From Macrococcus bovicus (GTDB lineage: Bacteria > Bacillota > Bacilli > Staphylococcales > Staphylococcaceae): 64,000 nucleotides of DNA. The position numbers and the translations under genes are program-made. Below, in pieces: positions 17,296 through 25,961 of this stretch. Each line of letters begins with the position of its first letter. The stretch's first letter is position 1. The stretch is from NCBI RefSeq assembly GCF_004359575.1, contig NZ_SCWF01000002.1:1-64000 (forward strand), in the 5' to 3' direction. The notes beneath the pieces were generated by a model, which saw only the letters and a program-made list of their open reading frames with translations, did no database searches and was not told the DNA's origin.

Positions 17296-18748
17296 TCGGC
17301 AGCCGGACAATGAAGGTGGTGCCGACATCGACCGTGCTCTGTGCTTCAATCGTTCCGCCTGCCAGTTCAATCATATTACGGGTAACAGGTAATCCAAGTC
17401 CTGTTCCCGTTATTTTTGTGGTGAAAAACGGTTCATAAAGCTGATTCAGTGTACTCTCTGACATACCGATTCCATTATCACTGATCGTGATGATGATCAT
17501 ATCCTGCAGCTGCACTTTAATTTCAATCACACCGCTGCGACCTTCTGGTATCGCCTCCTTGGCATTCTGCAGAAGATTGATCAGCACCTGCTTGAGCTGA
17601 TCTGTCGCCATCATGGTATAGAGCTCAGGTTCCTGGTAACTGGATATCAGGCGCATCTGATGGACATCAAAGTCATATTTCATGAAATTCAATGTATCTT
17701 TGACGACTTTAACGACTTCCGTCGGCTCATTGTTTTCTTCCGTCGGCCGTCCGAGGAGCAGAAACTGACCGACGATATCCGTGATGCGGTCGATTTCCGT
17801 TTTGATGATAGCGAAATGAGGATTGTCACCTTGACGGTCATACTTCAGTTCCAGGAGTTCGACAAATCCTCTGACAGATGTCAGGGGGTTTTTGATTTCA
17901 TGTGCAGTGTTGGCAGCAAGCATGCCGATCAGCTCTTTTTTCTGTGCATTGATTTCTTCGATCAGGCGGAGCTTTTCTTTCTGACGCTCATATATGTTAT
18001 TGAACAGCTGGATGGTGGCAACGATCAGGGTCAAGAGCAAGAAGAGGATAGCGGTCGTTTTTAAAGCCTCCAGCTCTAAGTGCCGGTTGGAGGTAATCTT
18101 AAGGCGCCAGTCCACATTCTGGAGTGTTTTGCTGCTGGAGACACCTTCTTCATTCAGCTTTCTGGATGTGAAAATCACATTGTTATTAAGATCGGTCAGT
18201 TCAACAGATCTGAGGCGCTGGACAGCATCGACAGAAGTCATCAGTGTATTGATGTTCATTTCTGCCACTATGACGACCGGCTGTTTTTGATAGGTCATAA
18301 ACTTTGAAATATAAATATCATCGACGCCGTTAAATTCTTCTGTACTGAAATTGATGGAAATCTGGTGCGGATCTTTATGCTGCTTATAGAAATCATATGA
18401 ATGTTCACGTCGTCCGACCAGGTTGCTGTTGGATGAAATGATGACTCTGCCGTTCTGATCGATGATACTGATACTTTTGTAGCTGCCGTCTTTGCTTCTT
18501 GAGCTGTTGATGGCGCTTTGGATGGCCTCGGTTTTAGGGGCTACTTCCATGACAGTGGCAATGGTCTGCACGGTGCTCGTCGCATCATCAATAAAATTGG
18601 TGATCTGCTGCTCATGGATACTTAAACTGCGGTCTATCGAACTCTGTTCGAAGTCTTTGTCATGCTGAAGAATGACAAAGTAACTGAAGATGCTCAGTGT
18701 TAAAGTGATGATCAGATTCACTAAAATATAGCGCTGTAGATATTTCAT
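17282..18748 (-). CDS. Orphan membrane sensor histidine kinase (NtrB/KinB-like)
   Basis: The protein is 488 residues from ATG 18748, which follows AGGAG at a good distance; longer upstream frames lack a site. A first membrane helix is at 8-28 and a long extracytoplasmic sensing region (dCache-like) extends to about residue 245. A second helix lies near 250-270. The kinase core has the phospho-acceptor histidine in AHEIKNPLTSVRG, the N box NLLQNAKEA, the G1 box DNGIGM and G2 GTGLGL. No response regulator gene is adjacent. Sporulation-type kinases in Bacillus have this form; a ligand cannot be deduced. Confidence 0.88.
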   Translation of the reverse strand: MKYLQRYILVNLIITLTLSIFSYFVILQHDKDFEQSSIDRSLSIHEQQITNFIDDATSTVQTIATVMEVAPKTEAIQSAINSSRSKDGSYKSISIIDQNGRVIISSNSNLVGRREHSYDFYKQHKDPHQISINFSTEEFNGVDDIYISKFMTYQKQPVVIVAEMNINTLMTSVDAVQRLRSVELTDLNNNVIFTSRKLNEEGVSSSKTLQNVDWRLKITSNRHLELEALKTTAILFLLLTLIVATIQLFNNIYERQKEKLRLIEEINAQKKELIGMLAANTAHEIKNPLTSVRGFVELLELKYDRQGDNPHFAIIKTEIDRITDIVGQFLLLGRPTEENNEPTEVVKVVKDTLNFMKYDFDVHQMRLISSYQEPELYTMMATDQLKQVLINLLQNAKEAIPEGRSGVIEIKVQLQDMIIITISDNGIGMSESTLNQLYEPFFTTKITGTGLGLPVTRNMIELAGGTIEAQSTVDVGTTFIVRLPISQS

Positions 18749-18793
18749 AAAGACTCCTGACATGAATTTGATATAATGAGAAAGGGTGATTGC

Positions 18794-19645
18794 ATGCATC
18801 AATTTGATATACATATTATAACAACAAATAACATACGTGGCATGCTCTTCTCGGACATGAATCTGCTCAAGGCCGCTCATTACATCCAGAAAGTCAGACG
18901 GAATGCCTCACACCTGCTGATCCTGAATAACGGCAACACGCTCTGCGGGTCTCCCGACAGTGACTTCATAGCAGCGCAGAAGAACAGCAGGAATCCTGTG
19001 ATTGATGTCATGAATCATATCGGCTACGATGCAAGCGGCATCAGCTACGAGGATTTTGCCCATGGACCACGATTATTCAATCAGGCTGAGGCGATGGCAC
19101 AGTTCCCTTTCCTGTGTGCGAATATCCTCCATAGCAGAACGAAGGAAGCCTTTTTTAATACCCCTTACATCATCAAACAGGTGGGTGGTATGAAGGTCGG
19201 CATCCTGGGAATGACCGCCACTCAGGCGTTCCGGGAGCATTATAGTGATGACTTCTATATGGAGAAGACGGTGGATGCCGCACGACGCTGGATAAGATAT
19301 ATGCGTGAAAAAGAGAATCCGGACTTTGTCATTGTCATGTATTACGGCGATATTGCCTCTATCTCCGCCCGTGAAAAAATGCGCCGTGCGACAGAAGGGG
19401 TTGATCTGATGCTGTCTAATTCAGGATTAAATGAAGTGATAGACGGAACAGGGCATGTCAATCTGCCGCACGACATCTCTGAGCTGAGCCATATTCAAGT
19501 GCAGTTCAGACAACGGACCACCACTTATGAGCTGGTTGATTATCACGCTGAAGCTATTCAGCTGAAAGGCTTCATGGAAGACCACTGGCTGCAGGATGAA
19601 CTCTATTATATTGAACAGGAATTCAAAAAGACCAGCACCGATTAA
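18794..19645 (+). CDS. 5'-nucleotidase-like metallophosphoesterase with lost metal ligands (probable pseudoenzyme)
   Basis: The 283-residue protein follows the order of the UshA/YfkN-type metallophosphoesterase domain but its metal motifs are changed. The usual TND-x-HG is TNNIRG (N13, R15), DxGD is N45-N-G-N48, and GNHE-F-D is replaced by GISYEDF. The late histidine motifs (SHxG and GHSH) read MYYGD and SNSGLNE. It also stops without the C-terminal nucleotidase domain. The fold is probably retained while hydrolysis is lost. ATG 18794 was chosen because AAAGGGTG lies upstream; ATG 18776 is earlier in frame. It is divergent from the kinase gene. Confidence 0.75.
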   Translation: MHQFDIHIITTNNIRGMLFSDMNLLKAAHYIQKVRRNASHLLILNNGNTLCGSPDSDFIAAQKNSRNPVIDVMNHIGYDASGISYEDFAHGPRLFNQAEAMAQFPFLCANILHSRTKEAFFNTPYIIKQVGGMKVGILGMTATQAFREHYSDDFYMEKTVDAARRWIRYMREKENPDFVIVMYYGDIASISAREKMRRATEGVDLMLSNSGLNEVIDGTGHVNLPHDISELSHIQVQFRQRTTTYELVDYHAEAIQLKGFMEDHWLQDELYYIEQEFKKTSTD

Positions 19646-19657
19646 GGGGCTGGTCTT
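19628..19657. terminator. Hairpin between convergent genes
   Basis: AAGACCAGC at 19628-19636 pairs with GCTGGTCTT at 19649-19657, spanning the stop of the metallophosphoesterase-like gene and the stop of the convergent membrane protein gene. There is no T run of note, so termination strength is uncertain. Confidence 0.45.
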
Positions 19658-20246
19658 ATGCGTAGAACAGAATCAGGATGATGGTGGCACATATGGTAGC
19701 TGCAATAGGGGTAATCAAGCGTTTTGAGTACTGGAAGGCAGCTGCCGTTATCAGCTGTATACCTACCAACGTGATCAGCTGCTGGACGCTCAGCACCCAT
19801 ATAAAAAGACTGACCGAGGCAAGGCTGGTCAGTATCACGGCCAGCACAGGATTAGTCATCTGTTCCTGGAGCATCGTCCGGAAGTAAAGTTCATGTAGGG
19901 GAACAGTCACTGCCAGTGAAATCATCAGCTGCCAGCGGTAATGAACACCGATTGATATCAGTGTCGTCATAATGGCTTCATAGCTGATAGCAGGCAGGAA
20001 CTGGACGAGTACAGTGTACAAGACAACAATTGCCACACTGGCGATGAGGCTTGCCAGCAGCGACTGGCCGATCCTTCTGGAAGTCAGATGCCGCTTATAG
20101 AGCAGGTAACTGAATGTGGTCAGTAGAAATATCCCTGTCATCATGTGCCAGAAGACCTGATCCTCCTGTCTCATGAGGAACAGCAGGATATGAAACAGCA
20201 CAAACGATATCAGAAAAAGAGAAGGTTTACTCGTCACCTTAGTCAT
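19656..20246 (-). CDS. CPBP-like integral membrane protein with degenerate motif
   Basis: From ATG 20246 the protein is 196 residues with about seven hydrophobic helices. The segment H-E-L-Y-F-R near two thirds of its length resembles CPBP (Abi/CAAX protease-like) motif 1, EExxxR, with the first glutamate replaced by histidine. The second motif histidine is not visible, so proteolytic activity is doubtful. I prefer ATG 20246 because it overlaps the stop of the YkvS gene, giving coupled translation. A TTG at 20297 would extend it. Confidence 0.6.
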   Translation of the reverse strand: MTKVTSKPSLFLISFVLFHILLFLMRQEDQVFWHMMTGIFLLTTFSYLLYKRHLTSRRIGQSLLASLIASVAIVVLYTVLVQFLPAISYEAIMTTLISIGVHYRWQLMISLAVTVPLHELYFRTMLQEQMTNPVLAVILTSLASVSLFIWVLSVQQLITLVGIQLITAAAFQYSKRLITPIAATICATIILILFYA

Positions 20247-20418
20247 TGATGATTTTATAGCGTTTATGATTGATAACCGTTTTTTCAGGCTGTTCAAGCT
20301 GTTCGAAGTTATCCATAATTGTCAGATCGACAATCACAGAGTTTTCGTTCACTTTTTCGACTCTGCCGCGCAGTCCCTCGTGGAATTCTACGACATTTCC
20401 AACTTTAGCGATATCCAT
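20239..20418 (-). CDS. YkvS-family (DUF2187) small protein
   Basis: This 59-residue protein has a KOW-like beta-rich pattern: DIAKVGNVVEFHEGLRGRVEKV and then VIVDLTIMDNF and NHKRYKII. Function is unknown. AGGAGGT lies about seven bases before ATG 20418, so I reject two upstream in-frame starts. It heads a two-gene unit with the CPBP-like protein. Confidence 0.85.
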   Translation of the reverse strand: MDIAKVGNVVEFHEGLRGRVEKVNENSVIVDLTIMDNFEQLEQPEKTVINHKRYKIIND

Positions 20419-20461
20419 ATTCATGACCTCCTCCAAATATACTAAGCGTCATTATACTAAA

Positions 20462-20932
20462 TTACGCCTGGTTTTGAAATGGCAAATCATTATTTTCCTG
20501 TAATTTGATTCGAGCTTTCTTGCGGATGTATTTCACCTGGGCCACCGTACGGTCCATTTTAGCCGCAATTTCAGCCAGAGTATAGCCCTCACACCGGTAA
20601 ATGAACCACGTGCGTTCCTCCTCCGTTAAAATCTCGATGGCTAACGGCTCACTCTCCAGCTCCTCTCGTTCAGGTAAGCTCTCATCAGCCATCAGCTGGA
20701 AGCGTTGCTGATAGGTCATCCGTCTCCTGATTTCATCAAGGAGACAGAATTTCAGCTGCAGGTAGACATACTGTGACTCATTGGGTGTCCTCTCGGGATC
20801 GTACGTTTGAGTAAGGTGCCAAAGTCTGATCAGTGCGAGCTGATAGTAATCATCGCGGTCATAAGTAATATGATACTGATGGAGCAGGTGATGAATCATG
20901 CGGTCATACTTCACATACCATTCTTCAAACAT
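20462..20932 (-). CDS. sigS: SigS-like alternative sigma factor
   Basis: The 156-residue protein has a sigma-70 region 2 at the N-terminus (HHLLHQYHITYDRDDYYQLA, then LIRLWHL) and a region 4 helix-turn-helix near the C-terminus (GYTLAEIAAKMDRTVAQVKYIRKKA). The length and N-terminal pattern match S. aureus SigS, a stress-related ECF-type factor. No anti-sigma gene is adjacent. It is transcribed away from comK. SigH/ComX-type competence sigma factors are the alternative. Confidence 0.7.
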   Translation of the reverse strand: MFEEWYVKYDRMIHHLLHQYHITYDRDDYYQLALIRLWHLTQTYDPERTPNESQYVYLQLKFCLLDEIRRRMTYQQRFQLMADESLPEREELESEPLAIEILTEEERTWFIYRCEGYTLAEIAAKMDRTVAQVKYIRKKARIKLQENNDLPFQNQA

Positions 20933-21141
20933 CTCAATGTCCTGACGCGATCGATCGGCTGAATATTTCCGGATGACTCTATCTTAAAGGCTCTGAACAG
21001 ATCAGCAAAACCGAGAAATAAGACAAATTTGTAGATTATATTAATTTATAGGCCTATTTTGTTATTTTTTAGCATTTTATCTCTCTTTTTGTCAATAAAA
21101 CCTTATAATGTTCAAGAAAGCCATTAGAAGGAGGAACTGTT
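20933..21141. promoter_or_regulatory. Shared upstream region of the sigma factor and comK
   Basis: Two divergent starts are separated by 209 bases that become very AT-rich on the comK side. A TATAAT at 21104-21109 may be the comK -10 box, but no good -35 lies 17 bases upstream. A TTGTCA at 21089-21094 is too close. I saw no convincing pair of ComK AT-boxes. Confidence 0.4.
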
Positions 21142-21600
21142 ATGCAACACTTTTTAGGTCATGAAGTGGTTTATATTCGTCGTACTAATGAAACACAAGG
21201 ACAGACTGAAATTGCTTATTATGATGGTAAGGTAGAATGGGTGGACGCCTCACCGGACTTCCTGCTCAATCACACACTTAAAATGCTGAACAGCAGTCTG
21301 ACTGCCAGCCGGAAATCAGTAAAAGAAAGCCTGAAGTTTGCCCAGTTTACGCCTGTCATCATCGACGCCTCCCAGAACCTCGTGTTCTTTCCGCTGCATC
21401 CGAAAGATAGCTATGAAATGTGTTATATCAATAATCAGCACTTCTTACAGGCGATTGATTATGAAGAGACGATCATCTATTTCACAAACGGCAGATCACT
21501 CAGTGTCAAAGAGAAATCTGCTCATATCCTGAAGCAGTATAACAAGGCGCTTCAGGCCACAGATTTTTACAGTAAAATGAAAAAGAGGTTCCTGCAATAA
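21142..21600 (+). CDS. comK: Competence transcription factor ComK
   Basis: ComK activates the DNA-uptake and recombination genes. The 152-residue protein shows the ComK-family pattern: an N-terminal YYDGKV segment, then F-T-P-V-I-I-D with F-F-P-L-H about ten residues on, and INNQHF. A strong AAGGAGG precedes the ATG. The C-terminal region is shorter than Bacillus ComK but similar to staphylococcal ones. It stands alone, divergent from the sigma factor gene. Confidence 0.8.
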   Translation: MQHFLGHEVVYIRRTNETQGQTEIAYYDGKVEWVDASPDFLLNHTLKMLNSSLTASRKSVKESLKFAQFTPVIIDASQNLVFFPLHPKDSYEMCYINNQHFLQAIDYEETIIYFTNGRSLSVKEKSAHILKQYNKALQATDFYSKMKKRFLQ

Positions 21601-21715
21601 GTAATACTTAAATAGATAGTGGACTATTAATTGTAATTTTATCTCTAAATGTATTGCACATGTGTTATACATCGATTATAATTTGTTTAACTGTTATATA
21701 TTAAGGAGAAACACT

Positions 21716-22162
21716 ATGGGAGACCAACGTTTAAAAAGATTTGGACAATTAATCTATTTCGTTAACACTAAAATCGATGAAATCACTGGCATTGAACTCG
21801 CAGATTACAACGTATCACGTGAGCAGATCTACATGCTCGAACTGATCAAGAATGAAGACAATATGACACAGAAGAAACTGATCTTTAAAATGAGTAAAGA
21901 GCAGACCGCTGTATCCCGCTCGATTAAAAAACTGGCAGAATACGGTTATATCACGAAAGAGCAAAGTATGTATGATCTACGGTCTACTGTGCTGAAGCTG
22001 ACACCGCAGGGACAGGAAATCGTCGATATGGCGGATGGCATCAAAGCGAAAGTCGTCCGCAGCTTTATGAAAGAACTGAACAAGAAGGAATCCGAAGAAC
22101 TGATCAACATCTTGGAGAAAATCTATCACTCATTCAGTATCAGAGATCCATTTAAATTTTAA
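21716..22162 (+). CDS. MarR-family transcriptional regulator
   Basis: This 148-residue winged-helix protein has the recognition region MTQKKLIFKMSKEQTAVSRS, the wing YGYITKEQSMYDLRST and helical dimerisation ends. AAGGAG upstream fixes the start at ATG 21716 rather than the earlier in-frame ATG at 21662. It is a single-gene unit with its own terminator. Its sequence is not close to MgrA, SarZ or SarA as far as I can judge. The regulated genes and ligand are unknown. Confidence 0.85.
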   Translation: MGDQRLKRFGQLIYFVNTKIDEITGIELADYNVSREQIYMLELIKNEDNMTQKKLIFKMSKEQTAVSRSIKKLAEYGYITKEQSMYDLRSTVLKLTPQGQEIVDMADGIKAKVVRSFMKELNKKESEELINILEKIYHSFSIRDPFKF

Positions 22163-22166
22163 GGGG

Positions 22167-22190
22167 ACACGACAGCTGTCGTGTTTTTTT
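22167..22190 (+). terminator. Intrinsic terminator of the MarR-family gene
   Basis: A perfect 18-base palindrome (ACACGACAG then CTGTCGTGT) at 22167-22184 is followed by T residues to 22190. The stem starts five bases after the stop codon. Confidence 0.88.
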
Positions 22191-22195
22191 GTACA

Positions 22196-22222
22196 AAAAA
22201 GCAGGCATTGCGCCTGCTTTTA
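22196..22222 (-). terminator. Intrinsic terminator of atl
   Basis: AAAAGCAGGC and GCCTGCTTTT pair over ten bases around a five-base loop. The minus-strand T run is supplied by the A tract at 22195-22200. It overlaps the atl stop codon and lies back to back with the MarR terminator. Confidence 0.85.
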
Positions 22223-25200
22223 TTTGTATTGATCAATCAAGTATTTCAGTCCTGTCAGTTCAATGCGGCGATAGAACTCTGCGATACGCAGCGCATTCTT
22301 AGATGCCCATTTAATATCAGTCGCGTACTGATGTGTCGCAGGATTAGCTGGGTTCCAGCGCATCTCATAGAGCGTAAACTGCTTATTACCGAAATAGTTC
22401 TGTGCGACGTACTGAGCACCGCCGATAATCGCCTTGGCAGGAGTGTTCCAGCCTTGCTGATATGCATACTGAATGCCGCTATTTAAAGCATTGTTGTCGA
22501 CTGCACGTGTCCCGTACATATTGTAATACTTCGTGCCGGAAATCGTGGCCTGGCCGGTCGATGCATGATAGCCCATGCCGTTACTTAACTGGCTGGTGCC
22601 ATTACCGGTCTCCCATAGCGCATGACTGATCAGATAGATTTCATTGATATTATACAGCTTAGAAGCTTCAGCAAAAGCAGCGCCTTGGTTGGCAAGAATG
22701 CCTTTATTCTCGAGCAACGTATTCAGTTTGGCAGCTGAGATGCCTTGAGAACTATTCAGACTCAGGAACTGGTATTTCTGTGTGGCATCGTTCTTGAAAA
22801 GGGCAGGATCAATGCTGGCACGGACTTCAGATGCTGTGGCTTTACGTGTCAGCGTACGGCCGTATTGATCTGCGTAAACGACTTGCGGGTTGACTGTCAT
22901 CTGTCTCGCAACAGCTTCATTAAGCGTCGTGGCAGCAGGCACCACTTTTGTAGTGACGGGTGCTAAATATCTGCCTGCAATCCAGCCGACAAGACCGGTA
23001 GATGACAGGGTGCCTTTATGCCATAAGGACATACCGATTTTTTCTGTGCGCACGATATTGAAACGTGCACCAATATCGTTTTTGAGTGGACGGATCAGCT
23101 GGCTCGGACCGCCTGCAGCAATCGTATAAAGTGCGCCGTCAGGTGAGGTGACAGAGTAGACAGCTTTTTTGTAACTGACTATCTTTCGGCTGTTCAAATA
23201 TAAGTTTTTACTATTGATCCAGCCGACCGGCTTAGACTGAGCATCCACAACAAAGTAATAGGTGTCATCTCCTTTACGTGCCTGAGTAGTCACGTAATGC
23301 TGGACCTGTTTACTTGCACCCGGCAGATAGGACTTCAGATTATTATCTGTATAGATGACAGCACCAGTAGACAATGTCTTACCCATTTTTGTTACTTTTT
23401 TCATTTCGCTGAAGACATCAGATTGTTTCGTTACATGGCCTGCATACATCCAGCCTGTTGTATTGGTCGCCGGCAGTAGCCCTTTCAGCCAGACACTGGC
23501 ACCGACTTTCTCACTGCGGATGACATTGAAATACTGGTTCTGCAGGTTCTGGTTAACAAGGAGCTGCTGACTGCTGCCCCCTGATGGCATGGAGTAAATC
23601 TTCGCCGTCGAAGAAGTCACTTTATACGGTGCAGGTGCTGTGCTTAAAACGCGAGCAGTCTTCTGACTGATCTGATTATCTTTGATCCAGCCTAACACTT
23701 TATTGTTTTCATCAAGCACCTGATAATAATTCACTGAATCTTTGGTCCCTTGTTTATTGATAAAATACTGAATATAAGGCTTGCTGGTTGTGACCTTTGT
23801 CAGATTGATATCTGTATAGATTTTGGCACCTGTCGAAGGGGTTTTACCGTACATATTGACAGTCTTGATGCCCGTCAGGGATGTGCTGGCAGCTGTGAGA
23901 TGTTTACTGCTGATCCAGCCGCTGAAGCCGTTGATAGTGCCGAAGTAATAATCAGTCGCATTGACGGTCACTTTCTTCGTCGGATTGAATGCCTGGTTGA
24001 TCTGACTTGAAAGGTTATCGTACTTCTGGCTTTCCATCGCCCAAGGCATGCTATAAATACCGGTAGCAAGCGCATTGATTTTGAATTTAGAGGTAACAGA
24101 TTTTTCGCTGCTGCGTGTCGCTTGTGTGAGCTGATCAGATTCAACCCAGCCACGAGGCACCCCTGTTTCATCGGAAATAAGATAGTATGACTTGCCGTTA
24201 TAATCCGCTTTTTTGTTCACATAGTAGGTGAAATTGGCTTTCTCTGCAGCAGGTGTGGCAGTGGTACTCGTCACAGTAGAATATACTGGTGCAGTCGCAG
24301 TTTTAATCCGCGCCATCTTGGACTGGGCAGTGACGACCGGTGGAGCTGCAGGTGGTTGTGCAGCCGGTGGAGTAGTCGGTTCGACGACCACTGGCGGTGT
24401 TGTTGTACCTGCAAGTGCCTGCACTTTCTGGTTATATTTCAGCGTGACCAGTTCAGCGAGTTCATCCATGGTATAACCATTCTCCTGGAACCAGCCGTAT
24501 GGGTCGCCGTGATCAGTGCCTCCAAGGAAGTTAGAGACTGCTCTATGCGACCATAATGTCCCTGAACCGTCATATTCTGCTGAATCAACAGGCAGGTCAT
24601 AGTAAAGCAGGTTCGTCGCAATATAATCGGCATAGTTATTGATTGCTTTCGCGAAGCGTTCCTTACCGTAGACGCGAACGAGTTCCACATGGATGAAGCG
24701 GGCATTGCCGGCTGGACCTGCTCCCCATGCAAGGTAATCGGTATCTGCCGTCTCAATAATTTCATTGTCATCTACAAATGCATGAACAAATGCGTTATTC
24801 CAGTTGTTCTTCATATAAGCGACTTCACCGTAGATGGTTGAAGTCGGATTGGCTGTTTCGTGCGCAATGACCCCTTCAGGCTTTCCTACCCCATTGCGAT
24901 AAGCGATCTTAGGCAGATCAGCTGCAAAATCTTGTTTATAAGTGGGCACTGTATAGTTCTGTGACAAGATGAAATTATTGGTCTCAGATGTTGAAGCTGC
25001 GAGTGTCCGCGCCCGTGTAGTAGGTGTCATTGATAATGATAATGTCTTCGGCGCACTGCGCTGTAAAGTGACGGCGCGTTTTTGAGTCAAGTTGCTGGAA
25101 GATTGCTGAGTGAGAGTTTGAGCGACTGCGGGTTTCGTGGCAGTAACACTTTTGGTTGCCACTTCAGCGGTTTTAACAGGTGCTGCAGTGACAGGTTCTG

Positions 25201-25750
25201 GTGTAACTGTAGCAGCTGATTCATTTGTCGTTTTCTTTTGAGCGGCAGCCGGTATTTCAGTGGAGACCGGTTCTTTCACAGACGCAGCGGCCGGTGTCTC
25301 AGTCGTGACTTCCTCTGTTTGAGCAGCCGGCGTTTCGGTAGAGACTGATTCTTCAACAGACGTCTTGGCCGGTGTCTCAGTCGTGACGTCAGCTGTTTGA
25401 GCAGCCGGCGTTTCAGTGGAGACTGATTCTTCAACAGACGTCTTGGCCGGTGTCTCAGTCGTGACATCAGCTGTTTGAGCAGCCGGCGTTTCGGTAGAGA
25501 CGGGTGTTATTTCTTGAACAGGATTTTCAGTTGTTGCCGTAGTAAAGTTATAAGGTGTTGCAGTAGCATCTATCGTTTGTTTGACATCATAAACTTTTTT
25601 CTGCTCTGCAGTTGATGCATTTTGATCATCGGTTTCATCATTTTTTTCAGTTTCAGCTGAAACTTGATTTTCTGCTGCCTGTGCTGTTGAGTGTGCAGCT
25701 AACATCATGAACAGTAGAGAAGATGATTTGTAGAAGAATTTCGAATTCAT
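22220..25750 (-). CDS. atl: Bifunctional autolysin Atl (amidase and glucosaminidase)
   Basis: Atl cleaves peptidoglycan for daughter-cell separation. The 1176-residue secreted precursor has a signal peptide (about 1-25) and a Thr/Glu/Pro-rich propeptide with tandem 26-residue repeats at 84-161. An amidase_2 domain covers about 270-430 (VIAHETAN with H297; SHRAVS). Six GW modules follow, recognisable by GWV, GWI, GWI, GWM, GWI and GWI dipeptides, equal to three pairs as in S. aureus. A C-terminal GH73 glucosaminidase has the catalytic glutamate in LWETGNGTS. GW repeats bind lipoteichoic acid and direct the enzyme to the septum. Confidence 0.95.
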   Translation of the reverse strand: MNSKFFYKSSSLLFMMLAAHSTAQAAENQVSAETEKNDETDDQNASTAEQKKVYDVKQTIDATATPYNFTTATTENPVQEITPVSTETPAAQTADVTTETPAKTSVEESVSTETPAAQTADVTTETPAKTSVEESVSTETPAAQTEEVTTETPAAASVKEPVSTEIPAAAQKKTTNESAATVTPEPVTAAPVKTAEVATKSVTATKPAVAQTLTQQSSSNLTQKRAVTLQRSAPKTLSLSMTPTTRARTLAASTSETNNFILSQNYTVPTYKQDFAADLPKIAYRNGVGKPEGVIAHETANPTSTIYGEVAYMKNNWNNAFVHAFVDDNEIIETADTDYLAWGAGPAGNARFIHVELVRVYGKERFAKAINNYADYIATNLLYYDLPVDSAEYDGSGTLWSHRAVSNFLGGTDHGDPYGWFQENGYTMDELAELVTLKYNQKVQALAGTTTPPVVVEPTTPPAAQPPAAPPVVTAQSKMARIKTATAPVYSTVTSTTATPAAEKANFTYYVNKKADYNGKSYYLISDETGVPRGWVESDQLTQATRSSEKSVTSKFKINALATGIYSMPWAMESQKYDNLSSQINQAFNPTKKVTVNATDYYFGTINGFSGWISSKHLTAASTSLTGIKTVNMYGKTPSTGAKIYTDINLTKVTTSKPYIQYFINKQGTKDSVNYYQVLDENNKVLGWIKDNQISQKTARVLSTAPAPYKVTSSTAKIYSMPSGGSSQQLLVNQNLQNQYFNVIRSEKVGASVWLKGLLPATNTTGWMYAGHVTKQSDVFSEMKKVTKMGKTLSTGAVIYTDNNLKSYLPGASKQVQHYVTTQARKGDDTYYFVVDAQSKPVGWINSKNLYLNSRKIVSYKKAVYSVTSPDGALYTIAAGGPSQLIRPLKNDIGARFNIVRTEKIGMSLWHKGTLSSTGLVGWIAGRYLAPVTTKVVPAATTLNEAVARQMTVNPQVVYADQYGRTLTRKATASEVRASIDPALFKNDATQKYQFLSLNSSQGISAAKLNTLLENKGILANQGAAFAEASKLYNINEIYLISHALWETGNGTSQLSNGMGYHASTGQATISGTKYYNMYGTRAVDNNALNSGIQYAYQQGWNTPAKAIIGGAQYVAQNYFGNKQFTLYEMRWNPANPATHQYATDIKWASKNALRIAEFYRRIELTGLKYLIDQYK
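25241..25501 (-). repeat. Tandem 78-bp repeats in the Atl propeptide
   Basis: Three copies of a 78-base unit encode residues 84-109, 110-135 and 136-161, with a partial fourth to about residue 170. Copies one and two are nearly identical at the DNA level and the third has diverged (EEV, AAASVKEP). Such near-identical units vary in copy number by slippage or recombination. They lie in the part expected to be removed or to remain flexible in the precursor. Confidence 0.9.
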
Positions 25751-25929
25751 AGGGGCACCCTTTCATTTGCAATAATCTGAATCTTTTTCAGTATAAAATG
25801 ATTAAACGTTGAAGTATAGGGCGATTGAGACTTTGTAATATGACTTTAACATTTAAATATATTATTTACTTTTCACTTGTTCATCTACCTATTCTATATA
25901 TCGTTACAGAAAAAGGATTGAGATAAATA
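25751..25929. other. atl upstream region
   Basis: This AT-rich stretch holds the atl ribosome site (AAAGGGTG on the minus strand, just before the start) and presumably its promoter. No gene or clear operator is visible. Confidence 0.4.
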
Positions 25930-25961
25930 CAAAAACCACCTATCCAAGCGGATAGGTGGTT
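25930..25961 (-). terminator. Intrinsic terminator of the DUF2538/LCP unit
   Basis: AACCACCTATCC at 25934-25945 pairs perfectly with GGATAGGTGGTT at 25950-25961. The A run at 25931-25935 gives a T tract on the minus strand. The 3' arm overlaps the stop of the DUF2538 gene. Confidence 0.88.

Noticed and set aside
20933-21141. ComK-box autoregulation of comK
   Set aside because: I looked for paired AAAA-N5-TTTT boxes and found no convincing pair at the right spacing.
24228-24771. Open frames antisense to or out of frame with atl
   Set aside because: They are shadows of the repeat-rich, strongly biased atl coding strand and have no start signals of their own.
25241-25501. CRISPR-like array
   Set aside because: The repeats are contiguous, have no spacers and translate in frame within Atl.
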